Source of the DNA: Deltaproteobacteria bacterium
GTDB lineage: Bacteria; Myxococcota_A; Polyangia; Polyangiales; Ga0077539
Direction: 5' to 3'
DNA: 64,000 nucleotides
Assembly: GCA_947477565.1 (NCBI GenBank)
Contig: CANJUR010000009.1
Span: 58,218-122,217, forward strand
Both the position numbers and the translations under genes were made by a program. Below the pieces are notes generated by a model, which saw only the letters and a program-made list of their open reading frames with translations, was not told where the DNA came from and made no database searches. Shown one piece after another: positions 8,361 through 16,075 of the stretch (within the stretch, counting starts at the first letter, position 1; each line of letters begins with the position of its first letter).

Positions 8361-9359
8361 GGGCGCGGGTGACCAGCCTGTGGTGTCGGCGCGCACGGCC
8401 GTGAGGCGCAGCGCCAGGGACACCGACTCGGCCACGCCGTCGCCGTCGCCGTCGATGTCGGGTCGCAGCGCGAGGCTGAGCAAGTTGCGCGCGCCGGAGA
8501 GGCCGCCTACGGGGGCGAGCGTGTCCGCGGGGAGCCCGTCGAGCGCCGCGATGAGCTCGCTCCGCGGCACCGCGCCGCAGAGGCGCAGCGAGAGCGTCGC
8601 ATCCGCGCCTTGCACCGTTGTGAGCGTGCCGTCGGCGCGGACGCCGTGCAGTTGCAAGAGGAGCTGGCGCGTCCCAATGGGTACCGCGATGCCCACGTGC
8701 GTGTTCGCGGCGCCCGCACGGAGGGCTCCGTTGGTGAGCGTGGCGTCGCCGAGGGTGAGCCACGCGGGGCAGGGGCCCAGGCGTGCGCCGCGGTCGTAGC
8801 TCTCGCGGGTCACGGTGTACCTGCAGCCCGCGGTGGGGCTCGCTGGGTTGCAGCGCAAGCTCTCCGGCGCGAGCGTGCCGAAGAGCACCTCGAGGCGGCC
8901 CTCGGCGCGGCGCACGAAGGCCGTAATCCGATCCGCGGCGACGCCGTCGTCGAGGGCGCGCGGAAGCTCCGCGTAGCCCTGCGTAATCTCGGAGAGGCGC
9001 GCATCGCCGTCGCCGTCGCCGTCGAGGTCGCAGGCCGAGGCCGAGGGGATGAGCGCGAGCGCGACGACCTTCAGCAACGGCGTCGGCGGCCGCGCGGGGA
9101 GCGAGCACACTTGCGCGAAGCATGTGGGCGTCGGTGCGCGCGCGGAGCACTGCTCGTACGAGGCGCAGGGCGCGGCGCACTGGGCAACCCCCGCGAAGAC
9201 GCACTCGCGCGTGGGGGAATAGCACCGGAGCCCAGCGGGGCAGCCGCCGACGCAGTGGGCCGAGGCGCTCTCCGGCGGCACGTCGCCCGCGCAGGCGGCA
9301 AGCACGGCGGCGAGAAACGCGAGACGTCGCGCGTGCATCGTCAACGGTCTTGCAGACAT
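8358..9359 (-). CDS. Putative lipoprotein with DxDxDGD calcium-loop-like motifs
   Basis: The 333-residue protein has a signal ending in the lipobox LAAC (Cys23). A Cys-rich N-terminal part (about 30-100) contains CVGGCPAGLRC and CAAPCASYEQC. Further on come two Asp-rich loops, DLDGDGDGD (about 125) and DIDGDGDGV (about 305), that look like EF-hand or thrombospondin type-3 calcium loops. I do not recognise the family. ATG 9359 is chosen because GGAGG lies 6-7 nt upstream; ATG 9338 is an alternative. It overlaps the end of the upstream Cys-rich gene by 19 nt, so the two are one operon. The stop codon falls inside the right arm of the inverted repeat. Confidence 0.7.
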   Translation of the reverse strand: MSARPLTMHARRLAFLAAVLAACAGDVPPESASAHCVGGCPAGLRCYSPTRECVFAGVAQCAAPCASYEQCSARAPTPTCFAQVCSLPARPPTPLLKVVALALIPSASACDLDGDGDGDARLSEITQGYAELPRALDDGVAADRITAFVRRAEGRLEVLFGTLAPESLRCNPASPTAGCRYTVTRESYDRGARLGPCPAWLTLGDATLTNGALRAGAANTHVGIAVPIGTRQLLLQLHGVRADGTLTTVQGADATLSLRLCGAVPRSELIAALDGLPADTLAPVGGLSGARNLLSLALRPDIDGDGDGVAESVSLALRLTAVRADTTGWSPAP

Positions 9360-10246
9360 CGGAAGCCTCCGCCGCAGCCGTAGCGCCCAGGGAAACACAC
9401 CGCGCCGCGCTGCGTGATTGCGACGCAACGCGAGGCTACGCAGTCGAGGGGGCGCGGCACTCCGGCGCCACACTCGTTGCCCGCCGAGCACGACGCGCCC
9501 GCGGCGAAGTCCCGCACGCAGCGCCGCGTATCGACGGTGCAGTGAAGCCCACGCTGGCACGACTCCAGGCTGCACGCGCCCCCCTCGGCGGCGCGCGCGA
9601 TGCACACGTCGGTGCCGTCCGTTCGGGCGTCGCAACCGAGGGACGCGCCGCAGGCCAGCGTGAGGTCTTCGCCGTTGATGCCGCAGTTGCCGCCGAGCCG
9701 CGGCGTCTGACAGGTGTGCGCTGTGCGTTCGCACACGAGTCCGGCCGCGCACTCCCACCCGATGAAGCCTTCGCAACTCGCTCCGAGTCCGGGGATGGCC
9801 CGACACACCATCGTCGCCACGGCGGTGGACGCGCACACTTCGAGCGGACGACAGGTGAGATCCTCGGAGCAACGCCTCCCCGTGGGGCGGGTTGTTTGGC
9901 AACTGCCGAGGTCGCGTCCGGCCTCGCTGCAGGTCGTCGCCATGCAGTCGCCGCCGAGCGTAAACGTCTGGTGGCAGGCGTTGCCGGCCACGCAGTCGTG
10001 CAAGTTCTCGCAGACCTCCCCGACGCGCGCGAGCACCGCGCAGCGACCCTGCGCGCAGCGGAGTCCGTCGGCGCACTCGTCGGCAAGGAGGCAGCTCGCG
10101 CCCAGCGCGAGGGGGGTGGCGCAATGGTAGGTCCAGCGCGCCGCCGCGATGGGGCCGCAGCTGATCGGCGCAAGGGCGACGCCGAGGAGCGCCACCGCGA
10201 CCTTGAGGCCCATCGTGAGACCGGGAGAAGACCGTGACATATGCAT
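9341..10246 (-). CDS. Cys-rich exported protein, function unknown
   Basis: The 301-residue protein starts with a hydrophobic export signal (GLKVAVALLGVALAPIS). It is then built of many short Cys modules such as CLLADECADGLRCAQGRC and CENLHDCVAGNACHQ. This spacing (Cys-x4/5-Cys-x5-Cys) resembles Dickkopf-like or EGF-like knots in myxobacterial surface proteins. The Cys after the signal is not in a canonical lipobox. The product is probably disulfide-stabilised in the periplasm or outside the cell. Alternative starts are ATG 10240 and ATG 10213. It is co-transcribed with the downstream lipoprotein gene. Confidence 0.65.
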   Translation of the reverse strand: MHMSRSSPGLTMGLKVAVALLGVALAPISCGPIAAARWTYHCATPLALGASCLLADECADGLRCAQGRCAVLARVGEVCENLHDCVAGNACHQTFTLGGDCMATTCSEAGRDLGSCQTTRPTGRRCSEDLTCRPLEVCASTAVATMVCRAIPGLGASCEGFIGWECAAGLVCERTAHTCQTPRLGGNCGINGEDLTLACGASLGCDARTDGTDVCIARAAEGGACSLESCQRGLHCTVDTRRCVRDFAAGASCSAGNECGAGVPRPLDCVASRCVAITQRGAVCFPGRYGCGGGFRCLQDR

Positions 10247-10478
10247 CGGTCCTTACCTTCGACCACGCCCGAGGCGGGGGTCAAGCCCGCGAGGCTCCTC
10301 CAGCGCGGTGAGCGGGTGCTCTCGACGGCGCGAAACAAGGGAACTTCGGATATTAAATGTTAGTCGCCTCTCGCGGAGGCGTGCCAGAGGGGATGGGGTG
10401 TGGGATCGCTTATCCCCCTTTGGGGGTCCTCGTTTTCTGTGCGGGGGGAAGTCGTTAGCGTCTCGCTGGAGGGTCACG

Positions 10479-11297
10479 ATGACTGGCAATTGCCCCCGAT
10501 GCGGAAACCTGACCGAGATTGGAATTGCCTTCTGTGGCCACTGCGGGCAAGCGCAGGTCGGACGACTTCCTCCTACGATGGGTCCATTCGGGGCGTACCC
10601 AACGCAGTCGGCGCCAGGCTTCGCTCCGACCGCGGCGATGCAGTCCGTCCCACCGGGAGCGTGGGCGCCTCCGAGCGGCCCGGCTCCGTACGGATCTCCT
10701 TTCCCGCCGCCGCCACCCCCTCCGGTCCGGACGAGCGCGGGCGCACTCGTGGCAGTCTTCGCCGCGGGCGTCGTGCTCACCGGGGTCGGCGCTGCAATCG
10801 TCGTCGGCAGGCCTTCACCCGCCAATCCGCCGACGGCCGTGCGCACGATTCCCATCCGCGCGCCCGCAACCGCCGCGAACCCGCCGCGCGTGATCGCGCC
10901 GCCGCCACCGGGCATCTCTTTCCCGTTGGCGATTGTCCACTACCGTACGCCGACGGTGGAAGTCCCCACTGCGGCGGTCGGCCCACCAGATGGGCGATAT
11001 GCCGTCATTCGGGCGGGAATGCTGACGCTCGAGATGCGCAATCCCGAACAATTGATCTCCGACGGCGCGCCCACCCCCGACCTTCGCGTCGAGGTTGACC
11101 CGGCGATTCCGGGACCCTTCAGGGTGGAGATCGGAGTCGGTCATAACGTTTTCGTGCGCGTCGCCGAGGGAATCTCAGGGAGCGCAATGATCGACATCGA
11201 CGCCGCCGGAGTTCGAGTCGGACGATTTGTCCGTATCTCGACGCTCTCGTCGCGGTCCGCCGTCGGGTTGGACGCTGTCCTCGTCCGCATTCCATAA
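10479..11297 (+). CDS. Zinc-ribbon protein with one membrane segment
   Basis: The 272-residue protein has an N-terminal zinc ribbon with four Cys (5, 8, 19, 22; CPRC and CGHC). A Pro/Gly/Ala-rich linker with a run of prolines follows, then one membrane helix near residues 85-105 and a C-terminal beta-rich domain without recognisable relatives. The start ATG 10479 has a strong GGAGGG site 5 nt upstream. In this phylum such zinc-ribbon/TM proteins are common but uncharacterised. Its stop at 11295-11297 touches the right-hand direct repeat that bounds the accessory block. Confidence 0.75.
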   Translation: MTGNCPRCGNLTEIGIAFCGHCGQAQVGRLPPTMGPFGAYPTQSAPGFAPTAAMQSVPPGAWAPPSGPAPYGSPFPPPPPPPVRTSAGALVAVFAAGVVLTGVGAAIVVGRPSPANPPTAVRTIPIRAPATAANPPRVIAPPPPGISFPLAIVHYRTPTVEVPTAAVGPPDGRYAVIRAGMLTLEMRNPEQLISDGAPTPDLRVEVDPAIPGPFRVEIGVGHNVFVRVAEGISGSAMIDIDAAGVRVGRFVRISTLSSRSAVGLDAVLVRIP

Positions 11298-11529
11298 ACG
11301 CCCCGGCGGGCGATCAACCGATGATCATGTTTTCGTGGACGAGTTCTCCTCGCGCGAAGCGGTCGAGCGACCAGCGCGCGAAGAGCGGGCTCGTCACCCT
11401 GGTGTCAATGTGCTCCGCCAGAAGCCGCCCCATCACCGGCGCCATCATGAACCCGTGGCCCATGAACCCGCACGCCAGGGTGAGGTTTACCGGATCGGCG
11501 ACGGGCCCGACGATGGGGCCGCCGTCCGG
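11298..11529. repeat. Right copy of the 208/232-bp direct repeat
   Basis: This is the parental copy of the sequence repeated at 6323-6530. It covers the last part of the FAD oxidoreductase gene plus about 16 bp beyond its stop. It contains the 24 bp missing from the left copy. Confidence 0.85.
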
Positions 11530-12510
11530 CGTGAGGTCGTAGCAGCCCGCCCACTGGCGCAGCACGCGCACCCCGGACAGCGACGGCACCGCCCGCACCA
11601 GCGCGCGCGAGTACTTCGTCAAGAAGCGCCGCGAACTCTGCTGGTTGATGCCCTCGGGCACCGGGTCAACGCCCACCCCGCCGACGATCTCGCCGCGCAT
11701 GGACTGCGAGAAATAAAGCCCATCGGTGAGGTCGGCCACGAGCGGACCGAGCCACGGCTTGAGGGCCTCAGTCGAACAGATCTCGTGCCGGTGCGGCTTG
11801 TTGGGCAACGCGATGCCGAGCAGCGCGGCCACCTGCGGGCTCCACGCGCCGGCGCAGATCACCACGTCGTCGCAGGCCACGGTGAAGGCATCGCCCGCGG
11901 GCAGCACCTCGTCGCCCGCATCGAGCGGCGAGAGCTTCGTCGGACGCAGTCGCACGCCGGTGATGCGACCGTTGTGCGTGTCGAAGCCGACCACCTCGGT
12001 GAAGGGCTGGATGGTCACGCCGAGGTCCGCCGCGGCGCGCGCGTATCCCCAGATAAACGGCCACGGGAAGACCACCCCGTCGCCGGGGTTGAAGCTCGCC
12101 GCGCGCACCCCCTCGGTCGATAGCTGCGGCACCAACCGCGGTAGCTCCGACGGCTCGAGCATCCGCGTCGGGAGGCCGCAGCGGTTCTGCAGTGCGACGT
12201 TTTCTTCAAGGTCGCGAGTCCGCTCGGCGGTGCGCGTCAGGAAGAGGTAGCCCCCCTGACGAAACCACACGTTGATCTTCATCTTCGAGGCAAAATCCCG
12301 GCAGATCGCGATGCTCTCGCGCATCAACTGGATGTTCGTCTCGGAGGAAAACTGCGCCCGTACCCCGCCGCCGTTGCGCCCGCTCGCGCCGCCGCAGAGG
12401 TAACCCCGATCGACCACGAGGACGTTCTTCACCCCGCGCCGCGCGAGGTTGTACGCCGTCGCAAGGCCAAGAATCCCTGCCCCGATCACCACCACCCGCG
12501 CGGCGCTCAC
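11314..12510 (-). CDS. FAD-dependent amine/opine/hydroxyproline dehydrogenase, beta (DadA/SoxB-like) subunit
   Basis: The 398-residue protein opens with a Rossmann FAD site (VVVIGAGILGLATAYNLARRG) and continues as a DAO-type oxidoreductase. Late motifs include GGPIVGPV and CGFMGHGFMMAP, as in sarcosine oxidase beta, HcnC and opine oxidase B. The start GTG 12510 has GGAGG 4 nt upstream; the long open frame upstream is a shadow. It is the last of three overlapping genes that together match heteromeric FAD dehydrogenases acting on secondary amines (sarcosine, opines, D-hydroxyproline) or on glycine (HCN synthase). The substrate cannot be read from sequence. Its 3' end is duplicated at 6323-6530. 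Confidence 0.85.
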   Translation of the reverse strand: MSAARVVVIGAGILGLATAYNLARRGVKNVLVVDRGYLCGGASGRNGGGVRAQFSSETNIQLMRESIAICRDFASKMKINVWFRQGGYLFLTRTAERTRDLEENVALQNRCGLPTRMLEPSELPRLVPQLSTEGVRAASFNPGDGVVFPWPFIWGYARAAADLGVTIQPFTEVVGFDTHNGRITGVRLRPTKLSPLDAGDEVLPAGDAFTVACDDVVICAGAWSPQVAALLGIALPNKPHRHEICSTEALKPWLGPLVADLTDGLYFSQSMRGEIVGGVGVDPVPEGINQQSSRRFLTKYSRALVRAVPSLSGVRVLRQWAGCYDLTPDGGPIVGPVADPVNLTLACGFMGHGFMMAPVMGRLLAEHIDTRVTSPLFARWSLDRFARGELVHENMIIG

Positions 12511-12782
12511 GGGCCCTCCTCGTCGTCGAGCGACGCGAGCACCCCGAACGCCACCGGGTGCAACGGCGGACGCGGCGTGATCGGCAGATCCGGCGTCTTG
12601 CCCGTCGCCCTCGCGATGATGCGCGCACAGGCCACGACGCACTGCTTTCCCTGACACCAACCGGTGCCGAAGCCCGTGTAGCGCTTCACCGACTCGATGT
12701 CGTGGTGGCCCGCCGCAAGCGCCTCCGTCACCTCGTCGAGGGTCACGTCTTCGCAGCGGCACAGCATCGCCTTCGCGCTCAT
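12507..12782 (-). CDS. BFD-like [2Fe-2S]-binding subunit
   Basis: The 91-residue protein has the bacterioferritin-associated-ferredoxin-like Cys pattern LCRCEDVT near residues 7-14 and WCQGKQC near 42-48 (C-x-C and C-x4-C). This binds one [2Fe-2S] cluster. In opine oxidases and D-hydroxyproline dehydrogenase a subunit like this bridges the two flavin subunits. ATG 12782 overlaps the upstream stop (ATGA), and the gene overlaps the beta subunit start by 4 nt. It is therefore the middle gene of a three-subunit complex. Confidence 0.85.
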   Translation of the reverse strand: MSAKAMLCRCEDVTLDEVTEALAAGHHDIESVKRYTGFGTGWCQGKQCVVACARIIARATGKTPDLPITPRPPLHPVAFGVLASLDDEEGP

Positions 12783-14098
12783 CGCAATGATCCTTCCTGC
12801 AGGTCGCGTAGCACCCGCGCGCCCACCGCCGCGCCGTCCCGCGCCCGCGCGGCGTGGTCTTCCCGGCCGCCACGCAGCGAGCCGGTCACATACACTCCCA
12901 GGTAAGATGTTCCCCCGTCGTCGTCGCTCGCGGGCACGAAGCACTGCCGCGGGTCGCTCCAGATCACCCGCGCGCCGGCTTGTCCCGGGAGTTCGTACGC
13001 CGCGCCGAGTTCACCTTCGATGACCAGCGCGTCGCACTTTACGGTCCACTCGCGGTCGCCCTCGCGCAGCGTGACGCCCCGCACCACGCGGCTGCCCAGC
13101 GCAGCGACGACGGAGGCCCCTGGGAAGCGCGCTACCCGCTCGCCGAGTGACGCCGCGATGGCACGCGCGAAGGGCCCGTCGCCCACCAGTACGACGCGCT
13201 CGCCGAGCAGGACACCGTGGCAGAGCGCGATCGCGAAGGCCCGCGCCGTGAAGACACCGGGAACATCGTTTTGGGGGAAGGTTCCGACGGATTCGCGGCA
13301 GCCGGTGGCGAAGACGCGCGCGCGGGCCCGCACGGTCACTCCGCGGCCATCGTCGAGCACCAGCGTCTCGTCGGGCCAGGCCGCCACTGCGCCGGCGCCG
13401 TAGCGCACCTGCACTCCTGGCTCGCACACCGGGTACTCGCCGTCGTCGAGCGGATCATCCCTGCGCACACCGCCGGCGCCTTCGCGCTCCTCGACGAGGA
13501 GCACCGTTCTTCCGCCGCGGGCGATGGCGTTGGCGCACGCGACGCCGGAGGTTCCGGCGCCGACGACGAGGGCATCGACGGTGACGGTCTCCGCGCGAGG
13601 AAAGGTCACGACGGCGTCGGGCAGATTTCCGAGGCCCGCCATGCGCCGCGCAAACACCTGCATGGTGCGATTGAGCGCGCTGCCAAAGCCCACCAGGAGA
13701 TGGTGGTGATCGAGGTGCGACGGGAAGAACCAATCCGTCACGCGCAGCACGTCGAGACCGGCGGTGGGGAAGGCGTTTTGTGATTGCACGACCATGCCGG
13801 GGCGCACCGAAGTCTGGCAGGCCATCACGTTGGGGATGCCATCGACGCGCACGAGGCACCCGTCGCAGTCGCCACGCATGCACATTGCTCCGCGGGGACG
13901 GTGGTACTTCACGCTGCGGGCCAGCGTGAGACTCGGCGCGGCGAGGAGCGCCACTGCGAGCGGCTCGCCCACGACGGAGACGACGGCGGCGCCATCGTGC
14001 ACGACGGTGGTGCGCGCCGGATCGCGCCGGGCCGCGAGGCGACGGGCGAGCGGACTATCGGGGGAGAAGTCGGAGGGGAGAATCCGTCGCGGCGGCAT
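12779..14098 (-). CDS. Alpha subunit: N-terminal [2Fe-2S] domain fused to FAD/NAD(P) oxidoreductase
   Basis: In this 439-residue protein residues about 15-125 form an HcnA/SoxA-type ferredoxin domain with the cluster cysteines in MCMRGDCDGC and the following ACQTS. A FAD Rossmann motif (VVGAGTSGVACANAIARGG) lies near residue 160 and a second nucleotide-binding region (VVLVGDGPFARAIAASLG) near 295. The arrangement matches the alpha subunit of opine oxidase or sarcosine oxidase but lacks the aminomethyltransferase domain of true SoxA. It is first in the operon. Start ATG 14098 is where family similarity begins; the open frame to 14509 is not coding. Confidence 0.85.
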   Translation of the reverse strand: MPPRRILPSDFSPDSPLARRLAARRDPARTTVVHDGAAVVSVVGEPLAVALLAAPSLTLARSVKYHRPRGAMCMRGDCDGCLVRVDGIPNVMACQTSVRPGMVVQSQNAFPTAGLDVLRVTDWFFPSHLDHHHLLVGFGSALNRTMQVFARRMAGLGNLPDAVVTFPRAETVTVDALVVGAGTSGVACANAIARGGRTVLLVEEREGAGGVRRDDPLDDGEYPVCEPGVQVRYGAGAVAAWPDETLVLDDGRGVTVRARARVFATGCRESVGTFPQNDVPGVFTARAFAIALCHGVLLGERVVLVGDGPFARAIAASLGERVARFPGASVVAALGSRVVRGVTLREGDREWTVKCDALVIEGELGAAYELPGQAGARVIWSDPRQCFVPASDDDGGTSYLGVYVTGSLRGGREDHAARARDGAAVGARVLRDLQEGSLR

Positions 14099-14124
14099 AG
14101 GGGTGTGATGCTCGCGAGGATAGC

Positions 14125-14790
14125 TCAGAGGCGCGGGACGACTCGGGGTTCGTGCGGCAGAGGGTGGATGGCGTAGCGTCGGGCGGAGTCGCAGTGGGGC
14201 GAGTCGAGCACGACGTGGACGGCGTGGGGGAGCCAGCCCATGCGCTGCAGGTCGCGGTGCGCGGCGGGGGACGGCAGAAAGAGGTCGAGGTGGTGGCCGT
14301 TGATGGCGCCGCCGCGGTCGACGGCGACGAAACAACCGTCGTGCGTCGAGCCGTCGGGGAGCGGCATGCCAATGAGTTCGGGAAGTTCGACGGTGCTTCC
14401 GATGGGGACGAAGCGCGGATCGACCGCGAGGGAGCGATAGGGGACGAGCGCGAAGCCCGTGACGCCGATGCCGAAGGGGTAAAGCGTGGGGTCTACCTCG
14501 ACGAAGCAAGCATGGCCTCCGCGGCGGCTCGACCAGTTGAAGAGGCGTCCGTCCCAGCTACGGCCGGTGCCTTCCATGGTGAGCGCGTCGGCGAAGCGGC
14601 TCGTGCACCAGGTGAGGGTGTGCCCCTGCGGGTCGAGCAACCGGGCGGCGCGACGGTCGTCGGCCTGGACGGTCTCGTGGGCGATCCAGTAGCGGGTGAG
14701 TTGAAACGCGCCGGGGAGGGTGACCTGCGCGCGTGCCGCCGCGGGGGAGAGCAGCGTCGCCAGCGCGATCACGATGGAGCGGAGGGACAT
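14125..14790 (-). CDS. Secreted 3D (Asp-Asp-Asp) domain protein, MltA-like
   Basis: The 221-residue protein has a cleavable signal peptide (about 1-22, ending AARA) and a C-terminal 3D domain. Its aspartates lie in HDGCFVAVDRGGAINGHHLDLF, near residues 165-186. The 3D domain is the catalytic half of MltA-type lytic transglycosylases and of stationary-phase secretion factors. The full MltA domain is absent, so it resembles the short secreted forms. Wall cleavage in the periplasm is a reasonable inference. It lies 26 nt downstream of the oxidoreductase operon start, on the same strand but upstream in transcription order. Confidence 0.75.
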   Translation of the reverse strand: MSLRSIVIALATLLSPAAARAQVTLPGAFQLTRYWIAHETVQADDRRAARLLDPQGHTLTWCTSRFADALTMEGTGRSWDGRLFNWSSRRGGHACFVEVDPTLYPFGIGVTGFALVPYRSLAVDPRFVPIGSTVELPELIGMPLPDGSTHDGCFVAVDRGGAINGHHLDLFLPSPAAHRDLQRMGWLPHAVHVVLDSPHCDSARRYAIHPLPHEPRVVPRL

Positions 14791-14880
14791 TACCGTGGAG
14801 GGTATTCCTTTTTCGCCTACCGGGTGGCGGCAGGCCGAAGACCATTGAGACGCCCCGGCGTGGTCTGCCATGATGGGCGG

Positions 14881-15510
14881 GTGACGGACCCTCTCGCAGG
14901 TCGGTGCGGCGGCTGCGCGCACTTCCATTCGGAGCGCTGGGACGCCGAGCGCGGGGTGACCCTCGGAGAGTGTGGTCACGGCACCTGGCCGCGAGTGCGG
15001 CCGAACACGTCGTCGTGCCCGGACTTCGTGGCGGAGGGGACGCTGCGCTTTGGCATCGACCGCGGGCGTATCCGAACGGCGCGACCGACGACCACGCGCG
15101 CAACGACGACGACAGACACAACGACGCGGCGGTTGCCGGTCGAGATCGAGGTGGACATGGACGAGGCGACGTTTCGCGCGGTGCTCCGCGAGGTGCTGCG
15201 GGACGAGCTTGCGCTGGGCGACGTTCCCATCGCGGAGCGCTTCCGCGGCGGTGAGATGGTGCTGAAGCCCGGGCGCGAGGGAACGGCGGAGAAGCGCATC
15301 CCGCTGGAGGCTTTCTTCCACAAGATCGTGATGCTGCGCGACAAGCTCCGGGTGCTGGAGCAGAAGGTCAACGCGAACCCGCGGCTGTCCGACGACGAGA
15401 AGGTCTCGCTGCAGCAGTACGTGACGGGATGCTACGGGACGCTCACGACGTTCAATGTGTTGTTCCGTGAAGAAGACGATCGGTTTCGCGGCGGCGGTAG
15501 TGAGGGGTAG
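14881..15510 (+). CDS. Conserved protein with N-terminal Cys cluster and C-terminal helices
   Basis: The 209-residue protein starts at GTG 14881. The first 60 residues carry five Cys (CGGCAHF, GECGHG, SSCPDF), suggesting a metal site. A Thr/Arg-rich linker follows. Residues about 140-205 form an amphipathic helical region (FHKIVMLRDKLRVLEQKVNA and onward). I recall similar C-terminal sequences in other Myxococcota proteins but know no function. No signal peptide is visible, so it is probably cytoplasmic. It overlaps the next gene by 44 nt. Confidence 0.65.
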   Translation: MTDPLAGRCGGCAHFHSERWDAERGVTLGECGHGTWPRVRPNTSSCPDFVAEGTLRFGIDRGRIRTARPTTTRATTTTDTTTRRLPVEIEVDMDEATFRAVLREVLRDELALGDVPIAERFRGGEMVLKPGREGTAEKRIPLEAFFHKIVMLRDKLRVLEQKVNANPRLSDDEKVSLQQYVTGCYGTLTTFNVLFREEDDRFRGGGSEG

Positions 15511-16075
15511 CGGGGCGCTCGCGCTCGCGGGCACGTTGCTCGTCGCGGGGTGCGCCCATCAGACGGTGGCGGCGTCGTCGTTGACTACAGCGGCGGGCAC
15601 GATGCTCCCGGAAGCTACTGGAACTACAGTGGATTTTCGCGATGTGACGCTGGCGGTGACCGCGGTGGGCGACCGGCGCATCGACCTCGCGGCCCTGCGT
15701 GGGCGGGCCATCGTGGTGGCGACGCTGTCCACCAATGACCTCGGCGGCCATGCCCTTGCGCGCAACCTCGAGCGCCTCGCAGCGGCGCACGGCGACGACG
15801 TGGTGGTGCTGATCCTGGCGACGGACGGCTACGACGATCCGACGTTGACGGTGGCGATGGAGGTCTTCGCAGAGGTGGTCGGGCTGCGGCACGCGGCGGT
15901 GGCGGCGATGCCCGCGGAGGTGCGCGCGGGCGGGACGCCTTTCGGGGAGATGGCGCTCGCGCCGTTGGTGTTCGTGGTGAACCGTGCGGGGCGGGTGGCG
16001 CGACGGGTCGAGGGGTACCAGTCGATGGCTGCGCTCCAGGCTCTCATCGCCCCGGCGCTGCCGCCGGGTCACTGA
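15467..16075 (+). CDS. Thioredoxin-fold (redoxin-like) lipoprotein lacking active-site Cys
   Basis: The 202-residue protein from GTG 15467 has a lipoprotein signal ending LVAGC. A domain resembling AhpC/TSA or TlpA follows (DLAALRGRAIVVATLST, then LILATDG, and PLVFVVNRAGRV near residue 165). The position after the first strand, where CxxC or the peroxidatic Cys would sit, reads STNDLGG. The protein therefore keeps the fold but probably not the redox chemistry. ATG 15455 is another possible start. It overlaps the previous gene and converges with the next one, overlapping its 3' end by 32 nt. Confidence 0.6.
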   Translation: MKKTIGFAAAVVRGSGALALAGTLLVAGCAHQTVAASSLTTAAGTMLPEATGTTVDFRDVTLAVTAVGDRRIDLAALRGRAIVVATLSTNDLGGHALARNLERLAAAHGDDVVVLILATDGYDDPTLTVAMEVFAEVVGLRHAAVAAMPAEVRAGGTPFGEMALAPLVFVVNRAGRVARRVEGYQSMAALQALIAPALPPGH

